Source of the DNA: Heterocephalus glaber
Taxonomy: Eukaryota > Chordata > Mammalia > Rodentia > Bathyergidae
DNA: 64,000 nucleotides
Reading direction: 5' to 3'
Assembly: GCF_000247695.1 (NCBI RefSeq)
Contig: NW_004624865.1
Location: forward strand, 1,572,310 to 1,636,309
This document shows positions 31,290 to 43,428 of this stretch, one piece after another; positions within the stretch are counted from its first letter, which is position 1; the number at the start of each line of letters is the position of its first letter. Both the position numbers and the translations under genes were made by a program. A model generated the notes under the pieces. The model did not search any database and was not told the DNA's origin. It was given only the letters and a program-made list of their open reading frames with translations.

Positions 31290-31550
31290 TGAACTCAGTT
31301 ACTCTGACTCTAACTATTCTTGTAGGACTCACTGTATACCAGGCACTATTCTAAGCGTATTGCAACTATAACTCTCATGACAACTCTGTGAAGTAGATGA
31401 TATGAGCCACATCTTACGAATAAAACTTCACTAAAACTGAAGTAGACTCAGCAATACACAACTTGCCCAAGCCAGAGGCTTGGCAGGGGCAGACATTAAA
31501 CTTGACTCTGAAATCTACTGGCTAACTACTAAGCCATGTTGCCTTTCTCT
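31290..31550 (-). mobile_element. MIR relic (antisense)
   Basis: CACTGTATACCAGGCACTAT, CTCATGACAACTCTGTGAAG, ACAACTTGCCCAAGCCAGAG and CTACTAAGCCATGTTGCC cover nearly the full antisense MIR. Confidence 0.75.
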
Positions 31551-32804
31551 TCTTACTTTTCACTCTTTTCTGCAAATCTTTCCAGTAGGCTGTCTGGTTA
31601 GAAGTGGTCTGAGATATTAATCTCCTCATTCCAGGGACAGCTGGGTGGAGATTGAGGGAGCCATGCTCCTTGACAGGTTCCTTTTTCTGGATGCTGCCTT
31701 CACTCTTTAATGCAGCCGGTTATACAATATAAATTTTCACATTCAACATATCTTGCAATGGATCACATATGTATTATTGATGTAATGTCCTTACTAAAAT
31801 AAGCACTCTACAAATACTTGTTGATTTGTTCAAGTCATATATTATTGTAGTCTTGTAAATGAGTCCCTCAAAACTCTTTTCATAGTCACCATCAAGTTTT
31901 CCAAAAGGGCAGGATGGGGTGAGAGAAAGGATAAGGGGAGAAGAGATGTGAATAAAAGAAGAGGTTCTGAAACAGTGTTCATGATAAAGGAATTAGTGTT
32001 CGGTTTGTATCTATATACATACTGGTGCTAAGTTTCCCTAAGATGAACCCACTTTACCTAATATTCTAAAATGTTCCCTTGAAGTCAAAGTCACAATTAG
32101 TTATATAAAATCTCTGTGTAAGCTGAGATAGATATGCTTCTAAAATAAACCACTGCGCACAGAGAAGCAGTCATACATGTCATTATTTTACAATCTGGTG
32201 TTAGCTATTTCCTCCAAGACAAATATTTTAATAATTAAGGGTATCACTAAAAGCATAAATTGTTACCAACTAATATAATGTATGATCCCCTTTATTCTCC
32301 TACGTTTTATTCTATCACAGCAAAATAATATCACTTAATAATACTTAATTCTTCAACAATGCCAATGACACCTGTGTTTACGTGATAATTTGTAGTTTAT
32401 TCTCTTATCTAATATCTGAAATGAGTTCTGGCATGAATATTCTCAAATGTCCCCTGAAATCAATAAGATGAACCTTTTTATGAGCCTTTTCATGAAATGA
32501 GAACCCTTCAGTTGAATCTCAAACTCATCCCTATGGACATTTGCACTGCTCACATTCCCAGAGCTTTTAGCCCTCTGCTCTGAGGGAATCACTCAAAGAA
32601 ATTTAAGCAGCTTCCAGTGGAGAAGAAGAGGCTCTTTGATGTTGTCAGGAAGATAAGCATTGTGGATCATCCCAGGAGAGAGGAAAAATGCCACATACTG
32701 AGTCTCCTGTGTTCCAGCTTGATGGACAGACATCAAGTGTTAGGGACTTTGTTCCTCTTAGGAAATATTCCCTTATTAAGGAAGATACCTCTTTGCTGAA
32801 CTAC
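31551..32804. other. unannotated AT-rich DNA
   Basis: Apparently single-copy. TAAGCACTCTACAAATACTT near 31800 may be an L2 end. No gene found. Confidence 0.5.
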
Positions 32805-33143
32805 TGTGATGGTTAAGCTTGATTATGCCATCTTGTTCGGCGTGGGATGTCCCAGAGGATTGGTGGGGCTTGCTTCTGGGTGTGTCTGGTGTGTCCTGGA
32901 GGTTGACCTTGGGGTCTACGTCTGGTCCCTTGCCCCTTTCTCTCTGGTGCCAGTACTCTGTCCTGCTTCCTGGCCACATGAACTAAGAAGCTTTGCTTTA
33001 ACACGCCCTTCCATCATATTTCTACCTTAGAACCAGCTTACCATGGATTGAATCCCTTTAAAATTTAAGCCAAATTAAACTTCTCCTCCTTTAACTTATT
33101 GGTGTTGGGTGCCATGTCCAGCGAAGGGAGGGCTGACTGATAA
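32805..33143 (+). mobile_element. ERVL-type solo LTR
   Basis: Begins TGTGATGGTTAAGCTTGATT and contains TTGCTTCTGGGTGTGTCTGG, CACGCCCTTCCATCATATTT, CTTACCATGGATTGAATCCC and AAGCCAAATTAAACTTCTCC. It ends near GGCTGACTGATAA. Same family as 18636-18951. Confidence 0.8.
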
Positions 33144-33226
33144 ATGCTGCTATTCTCGGGCTTACTGGGAGAGCATGGCTCTTGGCTGTGGGTGTCTGCA
33201 TGGTTCTAGCTGATTACTCATGACCG

Positions 33227-33905
33227 TATCAGTTTCCTGTGACTGCTATGGTTTACGACACCATAAATGAATTATCTTACAGTTCTGAAGTCAGAAGCCA
33301 CTGAGCTAAATCAGGGTGTCAGTAGGACTGAGTTCCTTTATGGAGGCGATAGGGAATAAACTGTTTCCTTATCTTCCCCAGCTTCTGCAGGTCATGCACC
33401 TTCCTGGCCTCTTCCACCTTCAAAATTAGCATCTTCAATCAAGACTTTCTCACAACACATCACAGACACATTGACTCTTTCTTTAAAATTTATATATTAA
33501 TTGTCACATTTTAGGTTTACAATGCATTTACATTTATCATTGGGTGTTTGCACCTGAACATGATGCATCTTGGTTCTTATTTTTCTCCCCAGTACCTATG
33601 CACCCTTCACCCCCACCACCCTTCCCTATTTACATAGACTTTGTTTCCTTTTTTTTTCTTTTTCATAATTTTCCCTTTCCTTTCTTCCCTTTCCCCTTAT
33701 TTACTCCTCTCTCTTCTGGATTTAAGGGCTGTCAAGTTTATTCAGGCCCACTTGAGTCTTGCAGGATAGTCTTCGTATTTTAAGGTCAGATGATTACTTC
33801 CATCTGCTCCCTTAATAGTTCTTTGACATAGAGCACAATGTATTCTCAGGTGCCAGGAATTAGAACACAGATGTTTTCAGGAGATCATTCTTCTGCCCAT
33901 CAGAG
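33227..33905 (-). mobile_element. MaLR (MLT1-like) LTR interrupted by an L1 tail
   Basis: Left part: GTATCAGTTTCCTGTGACTG, AATTATCTTACAGTTCTGAA and GGCCTCTTCCACCTTCAAAA. The right part resumes at about 33717: TGCAGGATAGTCTTCGTATT, TTAAGGTCAGATGATTAC and CTCAGGTGCCAGGAATTAGA. Read on the minus strand these are consecutive parts of one MLT1-like LTR, split by 33484-33716. Confidence 0.75.
33484..33716 (-). mobile_element. L1 3' tail nested in the LTR
   Basis: Antisense L1 3'UTR: TTAGGTTTACAATGCATTTA, CATCTTGGTTCTTATTTTTC, then a C/T-rich tract equivalent to the purine-rich 3'UTR of the L1s at 8729 and 57412. Very short (about 230 bp) and younger than the LTR it sits in. Confidence 0.78.
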
Positions 33906-35324
33906 AGTCCTGGCTGATGCACCTGACTTCTGGACCTTGTGTCCCAGGCAGTTCTTTCATTTAGGACAACTGGTGCAGTTGGAAGAGTGACTGTTGAGGT
34001 GGTTGACCAGTTGGCTGACTTGACATTTTTGTTATGTCCAAAGTATTCAACAGAAAAAATTAATATTGAGTCTGATTTTTTACCTCTAGTGAATTCTTTC
34101 ATACATGCCATGTCTCACTGGGATCCTGAGTTACCTAAAAAATAATACTACCACTGCTATTAATTATAATGATACTTTTTTCTTCTACCTTTTTTCCTTC
34201 ATTATTTGCTCTTTCTTCAACACTTACTATTTATTGAACACACACTATGTGTCAGGAACCATGTTATGTTAACTAATTTAACTAATTTAACATAATTAGC
34301 TCATTTCATCCTTACAGTTACCATATAAACTAGGTATTTTTTTTTAATTTTCTATATGTGGAAATTGACATAGTAAGGGATGGACCATGCACAGTAACAG
34401 GATATTGTTATCTAGATCTACACTCCAGGGAAAAATTAGCATTTGCGTTTAAAAGGAAGAAACACACCTGATTAAAATAATTCAGGTCAACTTGACTAGG
34501 TTTTGAGGTGGACTTGAATACCTATGGGTCTTCCTAGGTCTACAGTCTGAATTCAGGGATATTTCCTGCTAATCAAGAAAGTCTGACCCAGTGTAACTCT
34601 GCCTCTTCTAAAAAAAAGCCTTTTTGCATATACTTTAAAGGAAGTATCACAAATATTCAGGTATGCAGTGGTATATAAGCCTGTAAGATGTACTTGGCAA
34701 AAAGTATTGTGGGCAAGCTATCTTACAAAAATAGTTTGGAGAGCCTCTACAAACAGAAATGACTCAAGAGTTGAGACTAAACAGTCATGCAAGACCACAT
34801 GCCAAAATTTATTTCTTTGATAGCAACATTACAGGTGCCCTGGGCTCCTAACTCTAATGGATTTGGCTGGGGTGTATATAAATTTAGGTTTCTAAATTTA
34901 TTTTGAACAGACAGTTCAGGTGGCAATGAAATGCTTTGGGTAAGTATAATTTTCTTTTCAAAAGGAAAGTGGCAAAGAGTCGCCAAGGTTTGGGAGGATA
35001 ATAACACACTTTATCTTTAGCTAGTGACAGCTCTCCAAGAAGTTCCAATTTCTTGGACAAATGTTACAGAGACAGAGGTCCTATGAGGCCCTGGAATGGT
35101 GAGTGGTATGTAATGCTACCCTGGTTTTTTTTTGGTGGGTGATATGTGGAAGGCCTCTCCTTTCATGTCAAATCAGAGAAGGGAAGCCAGACCACAACAG
35201 TGTGGATTTTCCAATGTCAGCTCATGGACCTTTTGTGCATTTGGTGAGGCTATGTTGTTACTATTATTAGTTGTATAATATTTAAAAGATCATGCTGATT
35301 TCCAAATTGTCATTAACTTAGAAG
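33906..35324. other. unannotated DNA with an MIR relic
   Basis: About 34215-34390 (ACTATTTATTGAACACACAC, TATGTGTCAGGAACCATG, TCATTTCATCCTTACAGTTA) is an antisense MIR or L2-like relic carrying a small ACTAATTTA tandem duplication. The rest is unassigned. Confidence 0.5.
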
Positions 35325-35537
35325 AAGCTGAGCATGGTGGCACACACCCATAATCCCAGCACCCTGAGAAGCTGAGACAGGAGGGTTGCATATTGGAGCC
35401 CACCTTGGGCAACTTACTGTCTTGGCAAGACCTTGTCTTAAAATAAATGTGAAATAAAAATAGAAGGCTGGGGATGTAGCTTAGTGCAAAAGGCCTGGGT
35501 TCAACCTCCAGTACCACAAATAAATAAATAAACATGG
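35325..35537 (+). mobile_element. composite B1-ID SINE
   Basis: GAGCATGGTGGCACACACCC, ATCCCAGCACCCTGAGAAGC, GGGCAACTTACTGTCTTGGC, an A-rich linker, GGCTGGGGATGTAGCTTAGT and GGCCTGGGTTCAACCTCCAG, ending in an (AAAT)n tail at 35518-35533. Confidence 0.88.
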
Positions 35538-35617
35538 AAAAAATAAATCCTGTCCGATGTCAGGCACTCCAGTCTTTTCCATTCAAACACCTCTTGTATT
35601 TAAAGAGTGATTAGGGG

Positions 35618-36075
35618 ACTGTATTAACTTTCTAAGATTGTGGTACTACAAAGTGCTACAAGCTTGGTGGCTTAATACAACTGAAATTTATATATCCCCT
35701 CTTCAAGCAGTTAGAAGTCTGGAATATGTCCACAGAGCCATTCTTTCCCTGAAGCATCAGCGGAGGATCTCTCCTTTCCTCTTCTTACCTTCTGGTGACT
35801 GCCAGAAATTCCTGACTTGCTTTACATGGTAGAGACATAAGTCCAGCCTTTGCTTCCATCTCCACATGGTATACTCGCTGTGTGCCTTATGTTGGGTCTA
35901 AATGTCCTCCTTAGAAAGATGCAGGCCATTACATAGGGTTATCCTATCCAGTAGGACCTCATCTTGCTTCAGTTGTATCTTGACTTGGTTACATTTCCAA
36001 ATAAGTCACCTTCACAGATATTAGGGCTTGGGATATCAACATATCTTTTTATGGGACACAATTCTCCCATTTTGG
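35618..36075 (-). mobile_element. MaLR (MLT1-like) LTR
   Basis: TGTATTAACTTTCTAAGATT, AGCTTGGTGGCTTAATACAA, TTACCTTCTGGTGACTGCCA, GACCTCATCTTGCTTCAGTT, CATTTCCAAATAAGTCACCT and CAACATATCTTTTTATGGGA follow the antisense order of an MLT1-like LTR through to its start (ACACAATTCTCC). Confidence 0.8.
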
Positions 36076-38202
36076 GGACTACCTGACCTATTGACATTCA
36101 TTCATTTCTAGCTTTCTGTTGTGAAAATTTGAGAGAAGTATGGATAGCAGTGACTTCTTTTTTGGGTAATGTCTTCAGGTGTGATGTGGTACTTAGACAA
36201 AAGAGGGGTTACTGAGATGAAAGATGCCGGAGGCAAAGACTTGGTAGGTGAGGGAAAGAGAGAGGAGGAAATCAGCAAGGTGAGCACGACTCAGAGAAGG
36301 CCCTGTTCCTGAAGTCCACATCCGTACCTGAGTCCTTGGTCTGGAATTGCCTTGAAGTGACTGTCATCCCCAGCCCCACGGAGGAAGCAAGCAGCAATGG
36401 ATGAGCAACGTGCCTGGTCCCTTCTGCTTCATTACTGACCAACTGGTCCTGCATCAAGTCGGGTGAGGAAAGGTGTTAGGTCTCAATGCCACTACTCTCA
36501 TACCTGTAAACCTGCCTCCAGAGAATGGCTACTTAAGAGGATTTCCTTTTCCTTTATCGAGGGGACATATAAGACATGACCAAATAAAACATGTTTCTAT
36601 ATCTTCTATAAAAATGCTACTCAACAAAGTATCCCTCCCATTGTTTCCTGTTCCTTGCATAAAAATTTCTGTAATGATTACCTCTTAGAACGTTGATACC
36701 AGGAAATGGTTTGTCTGTCCTGTTGCCTTATTTTCTTGGAAGTAGGGGATGAAAGCACTAACAGTTTTGGTGTTTTACAGTTGTTGTTTGGTTGTAGCCT
36801 TTGTTAGAAAACCACAGGATCTGAACTTCTGTTTCTAACCAGATGTTATGCTAGTGGTTTTTCTATTGCAACGTGCCTGTCAGAATAAAGACATCACTGT
36901 ATGGGGGGCTGGGTGGGAGCAGAGTGATGATGCTGTCCCCTCAGGCCACCAGAACCGGCTCTAACAGCCAGACTAAGTCTACTTGGCCTAAGCACCTCAA
37001 CATAATAATACCTTCTTCCGGATTCAGAACATGACTGTAGGATTGGGTGAAGATGGCCTAACTCAAGTTGTGGAACAAGGATTATACACCATTTGGGCAG
37101 ATGCATAATTACATGAATTATAAAGGACTTTTAGAAAGGTGTATAAATAATAAATAGACCAGCAAGGTTTTGGCCAGATGTACTTGTGGCTCCACTTTTA
37201 CTAAATGGTTAGTCTCTTGTTATTTCTTTCCAGGTATAATGATTCCATACTGTCTAGCAATACTTTACCACTTAATACTTCCTGTTGTTCACCTGTGTAA
37301 TGTCTTATGGAAAATCTCAGGGTTATCTGCATTTCAGAACAATTCCTCATGATTATGTACTCTTGTGGAAAAGCCTGCAAAACGATGCTTAGAGGCTGGC
37401 TCTAGAAACACATCCCAGTGCCTGAGGCAAGACATAAGTCGGGCATCTATATTATCTCTTTGCTTTATAAATTATAGAAGAGGTTTGTATTCATGTGTGA
37501 GGGTGTGTATGTGTGTTTGTACTTACTGATGCGCTATTCCACTCCTCGTCAGGAAGCATCTACAGTGTTTACTGAATTCAATTCATTGCTCCTCCTTAAC
37601 TTACACATGACATAATATATCAACATAGTTATCCAGAAAATGAATGAAATATGCATGTAGGTACCATGGGTTGGAAAGAATCTTTGGAAAATATCAATGA
37701 AAAGGCCAAAGGAAAAATGCTGAAGAAGAGAAAAAAACATCATATAGCCTCAAAATTAAAGCAGTGACTATGAATTAGAATATATCCATCCACTCATTTG
37801 ATAATAATTTTATTGAGTGCATATTAGGCACCAAGCACTTGTGCTAACTATTGGGTTGTAAGGGTGACCATAAATGGATATTGAATGGAGTGATAGATCT
37901 TAGTAAATTACCTAATTAATAAAATAGGATTAAATAATTATGCATATATAAAACCACAACACTGACTACTTCTGTAAAGAAGAAAACGATATGATTATGA
38001 ACCACTAAGGGGTGAAGTAACCTATGAAGTGAATTTGAATTAAGGCCTAAGAGGAATACAGTTCATTCAGATTTCATTCTTTCAAATGCTTTAGGAAACA
38101 TTTAAGAATGTGCCAGTCCACAAGCAGGTACAGTGTCTTATGTTTTCCAAAAATGTCTGTGAAGAAAGGAGGTTCCAAGCCCTTCATTTCACACATGGGG
38201 AG
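36076..38202. other. unannotated DNA
   Basis: No gene found. About 37790-37880 (TTTTATTGAGTGCATATTAG, GGCACCAAGCACTTGTGC) looks like an L2 or MIR scrap. Otherwise apparently single-copy. Confidence 0.5.
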
Positions 38203-38541
38203 TGTATTAGTCACTTTTCCATTACTGGACACACACCCAACACCCACAACCTCAAGGAGGAGAGGTTTAATTTGGCCCATGGATTCAGGGGATTCAGTCC
38301 ATGGTCGGCTGCTCCAAGGCAGGAACTGCATGGCAGAAGAATGTGGGGGAGCAAAGCTGCTCAGTTCATAGTGGCCAGGAAGTAGGACAGGGGAACAGAG
38401 CCAGCAAGAAAGGAGAGGGACTAGATATAGACCGTAAGATCATACTCCATGAACCACCAGGCACGCCCAGAAGTATGCTCTGTCAGTCCCCTAGGTGGCC
38501 CCCAAGCCAATCAGGTTGACACAGTTCAGCTTAATCACTAA
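38203..38541 (-). mobile_element. ERVL-type solo LTR
   Basis: On the minus strand it begins TTAGTGATTAAGCTGAACTG, passes TCTGGGCGTGCCTGGTGG, GAACTGAGCAGCTTTGCTCC and GACCATGGACTGAATCCCCT, and ends AAAAGTGACTAATACAC. Same family as 18636 and 32805. The two overlapping plus-strand frames (38108-38385) are chance frames in the LTR. Confidence 0.83.
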
Positions 38542-40209
38542 GTGAGGCTGAGGTCAGAGAAACTACACTGATGAGAAATTGATCATCTACACTTCTTATC
38601 TTTCTGGTATTGTTCTCCAAAGTTGTGGTACCCTCTAAACAGGGCAAATATTTTTGTTGGTTCTGCATGTTTCTTATGACCCTCTTGGCTTTACAAATGC
38701 TTGACACATAGTTGGCCCCCAGCTGAATGTAAGGACTTCTGAACCCAGTGTGCAGTAGGAGTTCCATGCTTGCTATCTCCCCACCCTTTGTCGAACCTGT
38801 GCTGAGATGTGAAGGTTATGTTTCTCATTCTGTTCCTGGTTGTCCCAGTGCAAGAAGGGGTGAGGCTCATCTTATTGAGGGGAATTACCTGGGTGGTGTT
38901 GGTTTCTTCACCTCTTAGTCTGGCGACCATATTGACCAGCCCTGGATTGGGGCTGAGAAGGTGTTGACCCACCAGTGTTGAGTCAATAAATATGAAACAC
39001 AGCTTGGGAATGAGGACTGTTCTCATATAAGAACAACTCTGGAGAAACAAGAGTGTGAAGATCCCAGACAGCTCTGTCCACCAGACCTGGTTAGGGACAT
39101 GGAGACATGGGCTGACTGCACCTGGGGACTTAAAATAACCAGCCAGGATTTAGGCTTCCTTTTATGTAAGCATTTAGGTGCAAGGTGAAAAAACGCCCCC
39201 ACAAACATTCATACAAACCTTCATTTTCCTCACATAGCATAAAGACTTTGCAAAAGGGAGTCTCCCTTTGCCCTGACACTGCTCAGTGAAGTTCTCGGAA
39301 ATGTGGGCCTTTTCTGTCTTTCTTCTCTGGCATCCTGAGGTGGTGGCTTTTCTCCTCATTCAAGTTGACCCTTGATTATAAACTAGCTGCTGTCCTTCAT
39401 GGCATTAGGTCTGCATTCTAGGCAGGAAGAAGAGGGCAGATCAACTAGGCCAAAGAGCCATATCAGACCTCCTCGATCAGCAAAGCACAGCCTTTCCAGA
39501 ATATTCCAATATAATAATAAGAATTGTCACCTGACACCCCTGAACTAATTCCCAGCTGAAGGAATGAGAAATCCCTGGTGGTCTAAGTAGTTATGATTTA
39601 TCGCCCAGTTGGGATGGGGCAGGGCCACCATCCTGAAGGTTTTTCTCAGTCATCTGAACAAATCCTGGCTCCATCAGGTAGGAGAAGAGGGAAGATTGTA
39701 GATTTTTCACAGATCCTGATGAACCTGACATGGGACTTCAGCACCAGCCTCCACCTGGCACTACTGTTTCCAGGCTCTGCACCTCAGCAGGGTTCTCACC
39801 AAACTCTGGGGACCCTGTGAGTAAGTCCTCCATGCTTGTACACGAGGACACCCTAGTGGACATTCAACTGGAATTTTCTCATGCTTTGGTAGGACCTCTT
39901 GTCAATATCTCCACTGTGCATGGTGTTCTCTGCTCTCATGATTAAGTTAAACATACAAAAATTATTCTTTGGAGATAATTTGGGGCTCTGTGACTGTAAT
40001 CGTAGTGGAGCCAGAAGCAAAGAAAGAAAAGTGTGTAAGATTTCCACTGCATTCTCGCTGGCCTTGTGATATTGTATCTGCTGTTCTCTCTAATCCTTGG
40101 TTTTCTGCTCCTGAATGGGGATATTTTGAAGGCTTACATAGAATAATAAGTTTGAGAGTGCTTGGCAAACTGAAAACACTTCAAAGAGTTCAAATTATAT
40201 TTTCCTCAG
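38542..40209. other. unannotated DNA
   Basis: No recognised gene or transposon. The 119-codon antisense frame at 38691-39050 has no motif that I can name. Confidence 0.45.
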
Positions 40210-40554
40210 TGTTATGGTTTGAGTTGTATCTCAGACCCCTGAGACTCTAGAGTGTGGCTGTATTTAGACATAGGCTCTTTGAAGAGGATATTAAGTAAAA
40301 TGACTTCCCATGGGTGTGTGCTAATCTGGTAAGACTGATACCCTTGGGAGAGGAGATGGGGTGCATACCTGAGGGAGAGGTTGTTCTTGTGAGACACAGG
40401 GAAAAACAGCCATTTACATGACAGGGATAAACTAACTCTGCTGGGATCATGATCTCAGACTCTCAGTGTCAGAATTGTGAGAAAATAAATTTCTGTTAGT
40501 TAAGATGCCTTGTCTGTGGGCTTTGTTTTAGCAGCTATAGCAAACAAATACACA
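40210..40554 (+). mobile_element. MaLR (MST/MLT1-like) LTR
   Basis: Begins TGTTATGGTTTGAGTTGTAT and includes CTAGAGTGTGGCTGTATTTAG, CAGAATTGTGAGAAAATAAA and TTTCTGTTAGTTAAGATGCC (a usual LTR polyadenylation region). It ends AGCAAACAAATACACA. Confidence 0.8.
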
Positions 40555-40654
40555 AGGAAAAAGAAATCTACCTTTGTGCTGTTTCTGCTTGAAAAGTGGG
40601 TGGTTTGGAGTTATACTTTGAAGAATGTGAGAGCAGAGTGATGAGCTAAAGGGA

Positions 40655-40875
40655 AAAGAGCCCTGGGTTTGAGGTCAAGAAGCCAGGGCCCAACGCCCAG
40701 CTTCATCACTGTGGCTGTGTGACCCAGAGGACTCACTTGTCCTCTTTGGTCTCAGTCTCCTCCGTTGCAGAACACTTCCATCAGTGGAGTTACAATGAGA
40801 ACTGAGTACAGCTGGCCACATGGAAGCACTTGCATCTGGCCTAGCACATGTAAGAGTGCAATAAATATTTATGAA
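40655..40875 (+). mobile_element. MIR relic
   Basis: GAGCCCTGGGTTTGAGGTCA, TGTGGCTGTGTGACCCAGAG, TTGGTCTCAGTCTCCTCCGT and TAAGAGTGCAATAAATATTT give a nearly full-length MIR. Confidence 0.8.
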
Positions 40876-42022
40876 GCTGCTGCTTATTGATACAACAGGC
40901 TGGTCTGTATTTGGCTTAAGAAGTTAGAAAAGAATCATTGCAGGCTCAGGAAGGGAGAAGAGCTCAGGACAGCTCAGCTCACTGAGACCAGTCTTAGGGA
41001 GCTGGAGGGGAGGCTGCTAGAAAAACACCCACTTAGAACTTTGTCCAGCCTGTGTTGTCTCTACTGGGCTCCCTCACAGGGTCTATCAGCTCTCAAATAT
41101 AATTCTAAGTGTTCTGTGTGATTTGCTGAGACTTTACTACTTCTGCTCAGCTCAAGTTAACTCAACAAGCATCAAGATTCTATTTTCTGCCTTATGAATC
41201 TGAGGTTAATAATCTTTAGTCCCTGCTCTTACAAGGCTTACAATGTATAAGAGATGGGGAATAGTTGCCCTAACAAGGAGAGACTTGTTTTATTGCTGTA
41301 GTTCCAGTGCCTGGAATTGTGGATTGCACATAGTAGTTGTTTAATGAAGTATAGGTTTGAATTAGGTAGCTCCTTTCATCAATCTCTAGATTCTCCCTGC
41401 TCCCACTTGAGAAAAACAAAAGGAAGTTTTGTAACTGGAAATTTTACAGGATGATTCAAACAAGGATTAGATTATTGATATTTTAGACTATAAATTAAAT
41501 AACAATTGTTTTAGAAGATTTACTCTTCTGTAAGAGCTTGTTTTATACTTTGTCAGTATTACTTCTTTTCCATCACACTGTAACCTATGAGGTAAATGTG
41601 ACTCCTCCTCTACAGGTGTCAATTGAGGCACAGATATTACAGTTGAAAAGCATTCGTGCCCCCAATCCTATTCTACTTGGTGCCATATTCTGCTTGGTCT
41701 TAGGCAGTGAGTCTCAAAAGTTTGGAGAGAGCTGGGTTCCTATCACAGTTCCGGGCTCTTTTTTCTCCAGTGCAATGAAGGTAATTACTCCAGTACTGCC
41801 TTAATTCAGTACTGAATTAAATTAACTCAGTTTGCTTATTCCCACCATTTTGAAAAGGCTATCAGCAGAGAAAATGATCAAAGCAGCCATGTACCCGCAT
41901 AATTTAGACAATATTAGAAAAAGACAAAGGCCTGCAGCTCTTACAAAAGCAATCTCAAGCAAGATTATGTTTCCAAAATTGACTGTGCAATAAAAGCCAG
42001 ATCTATAGAGCCTTTGCTGGCT
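40876..42022. other. unannotated DNA with L2 and MIR scraps
   Basis: About 41280-41370 (GTTCCAGTGCCTGGAATTGT, GCACATAGTAGTTGTTTAAT) is L2-like. About 41540-41645 (ATCACACTGTAACCTATGAG, AATTGAGGCACAGATATTAC) is MIR-like, antisense. Confidence 0.5.
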
Positions 42023-42428
42023 GTATTAGTCATTTTCCTGTGGCTGGGACAAAATACCCAACATTTATAACTTAAAGTAGGACAGGTTTATTTTTGCTCA
42101 TAGTTTCAGAAGGTTTAGTCCATGGTTGGCTACTCCAAGGCAGAAATGGCATGGTGAAAGGGTGTAGTGGAGGAAAGCTGCTCATGTCATGGTGGCCAGA
42201 AAGCAGAGAAAGAAGGGAGCAGCTGGGGACAAGGATACTCCTTCCAGGTCACATCCCTGTGACCACCGGCAACCAGTTCCCACCTCTTTCAGCACCTTCA
42301 CCTGTGAATGGGCCAGTGGATTCATCCTGCTGATGAATGTAGTGGTCCTATGTTCCAGTCACATTTTAAAAGCCTCAATTCTGGACATGTGAGACTTTTG
42401 GGAGACATTTTAGATTTAACTACAGCGT
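42023..42428 (-). mobile_element. MaLR/ERVL-type solo LTR
   Basis: Antisense: TGTATTAGTCATTTTCCTGT, TTTAGTCCATGGTTGGCTAC, TGGTGGCCAGAAAGCAGAG, then GAGACTTTTGGGAGACATTT and TAGATTTAACTACAGCG at the LTR start. Same family as 25340 and 59395. Confidence 0.8.
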
Positions 42429-42873
42429 TGGCCCAAGATTTTACAGTTCTGGCAGTTTCTTGAGGAAGAAACTTATACAGAATCAACAGCAACAAAATCT
42501 CATGTTTCCATCTTGCCAGAATGCCATTACCAGCAGGGCAGAAATCCAGAAACCATCATCCATGCAAGTTGCAAAGAAGAGGTGTCCCTCAAAGGTGTTG
42601 GCTCCATTAACAGGGTGAAATCAGCCTATGGTGTTCAGCCTGATGTGGTAGAGAGCAGCACTGAACATGGATGTGTTCTTAACATCCTGGAAAATTGAGA
42701 AGTTCGTTTGAGTGGCACTTCTGGCCACCAGGACTTATTTGAAGTCTTCTTCCACATCCTTTAATGTCCATCCAACCTATTTAAATGTGTGGCTTAAATT
42801 GTAATTTCCACTTTCTCTGTGAGCACATGCCCAGAGGTCTAGGCAAGGTCGCTGCACCCAAATTCCTAGTCTT

Positions 42874-42875
<2 letters not shown>
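42429..42875. other. unannotated DNA
   Basis: No recognised gene or transposon. Confidence 0.5.

Positions 42876-42928
<53 letters not shown>
42876..42928. repeat. (TC)n microsatellite
   Basis: TC units with a single TTTC interruption near 42915. Confidence 0.95.
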
Positions 42929-42953
42929 CAATCAATCCATTTGTAATCCCAAG

Positions 42954-43428
42954 TGTTGGGAGCAAAGCTAAATAATTTTAGGGAAAAATCATTTGGTTAG
43001 CCTAGTTCTCCTGCCTACAGCCCAGGTATGGAATTCTGAGATATAATTCCATTTTGGCCTCTGGTCACAACTGAGACCTCAATGACCCAGTGATGCTGTG
43101 ATTCTCCAGGACAAGAAACATCCTGGGAGCTGAAAACATCCTGGGAGCTGAAAACATCCTGGGAGGAACAAACATCTACTCAGTTCCTCATTGTTCTTGG
43201 ATTGTTACATCTTGTTTACTCAGGATGTACTGAACTCTCTGCAAGTCATTTGTTACATTTGTTTCCCCATGTACTGAATAAAAGGTGCAGTAAGCTGGGG
43301 GCTTTCGTCTTTGCCGCCCAGAGCAGCACTGATCAGACCCAAAGCTCAGCTTCTTCTCAGTCTCATTTTTCTACCTTTCCTGTGATTCGCCTTGTGCTGC
43401 CGTGGCTTGCAGGAGACTAGGACTTACT
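42954..43428 (+). mobile_element. possible class II (ERVK/IAP-like) solo LTR
   Basis: Begins TGTTGGGAGCAAAGCT, the start expected of betaretrovirus-like rodent LTRs. It has a polyadenylation signal AATAAA at 43278-43283, followed by a CpG-containing C/T-rich U5-like stretch (CTTTCGTCTTTGCCGCCCAG). The exact 3' end and target duplication could not be fixed. No internal retroviral sequence adjoins it. An 18-bp motif is tandemly triplicated inside (43115-43167). Other class I or III LTR families are possible. Confidence 0.5.
43115..43167. repeat. 18-bp tandem repeat, three units
   Basis: GAAA(A)CATCCTGGGAGCT units at 43115, 43132 and 43150; the last ends GGA in place of GCT. It lies in the presumed U3 of the LTR above, where repeated enhancer motifs are common. 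Confidence 0.9.

Noticed and set aside
38108..38519. Three overlapping plus-strand frames
   Set aside because: They lie within an antisense solo LTR; no known product matches.
43115..43167. CRISPR-like repeat
   Set aside because: Three directly adjacent 18-bp units without spacers in a mammalian LTR; an ordinary tandem duplication.
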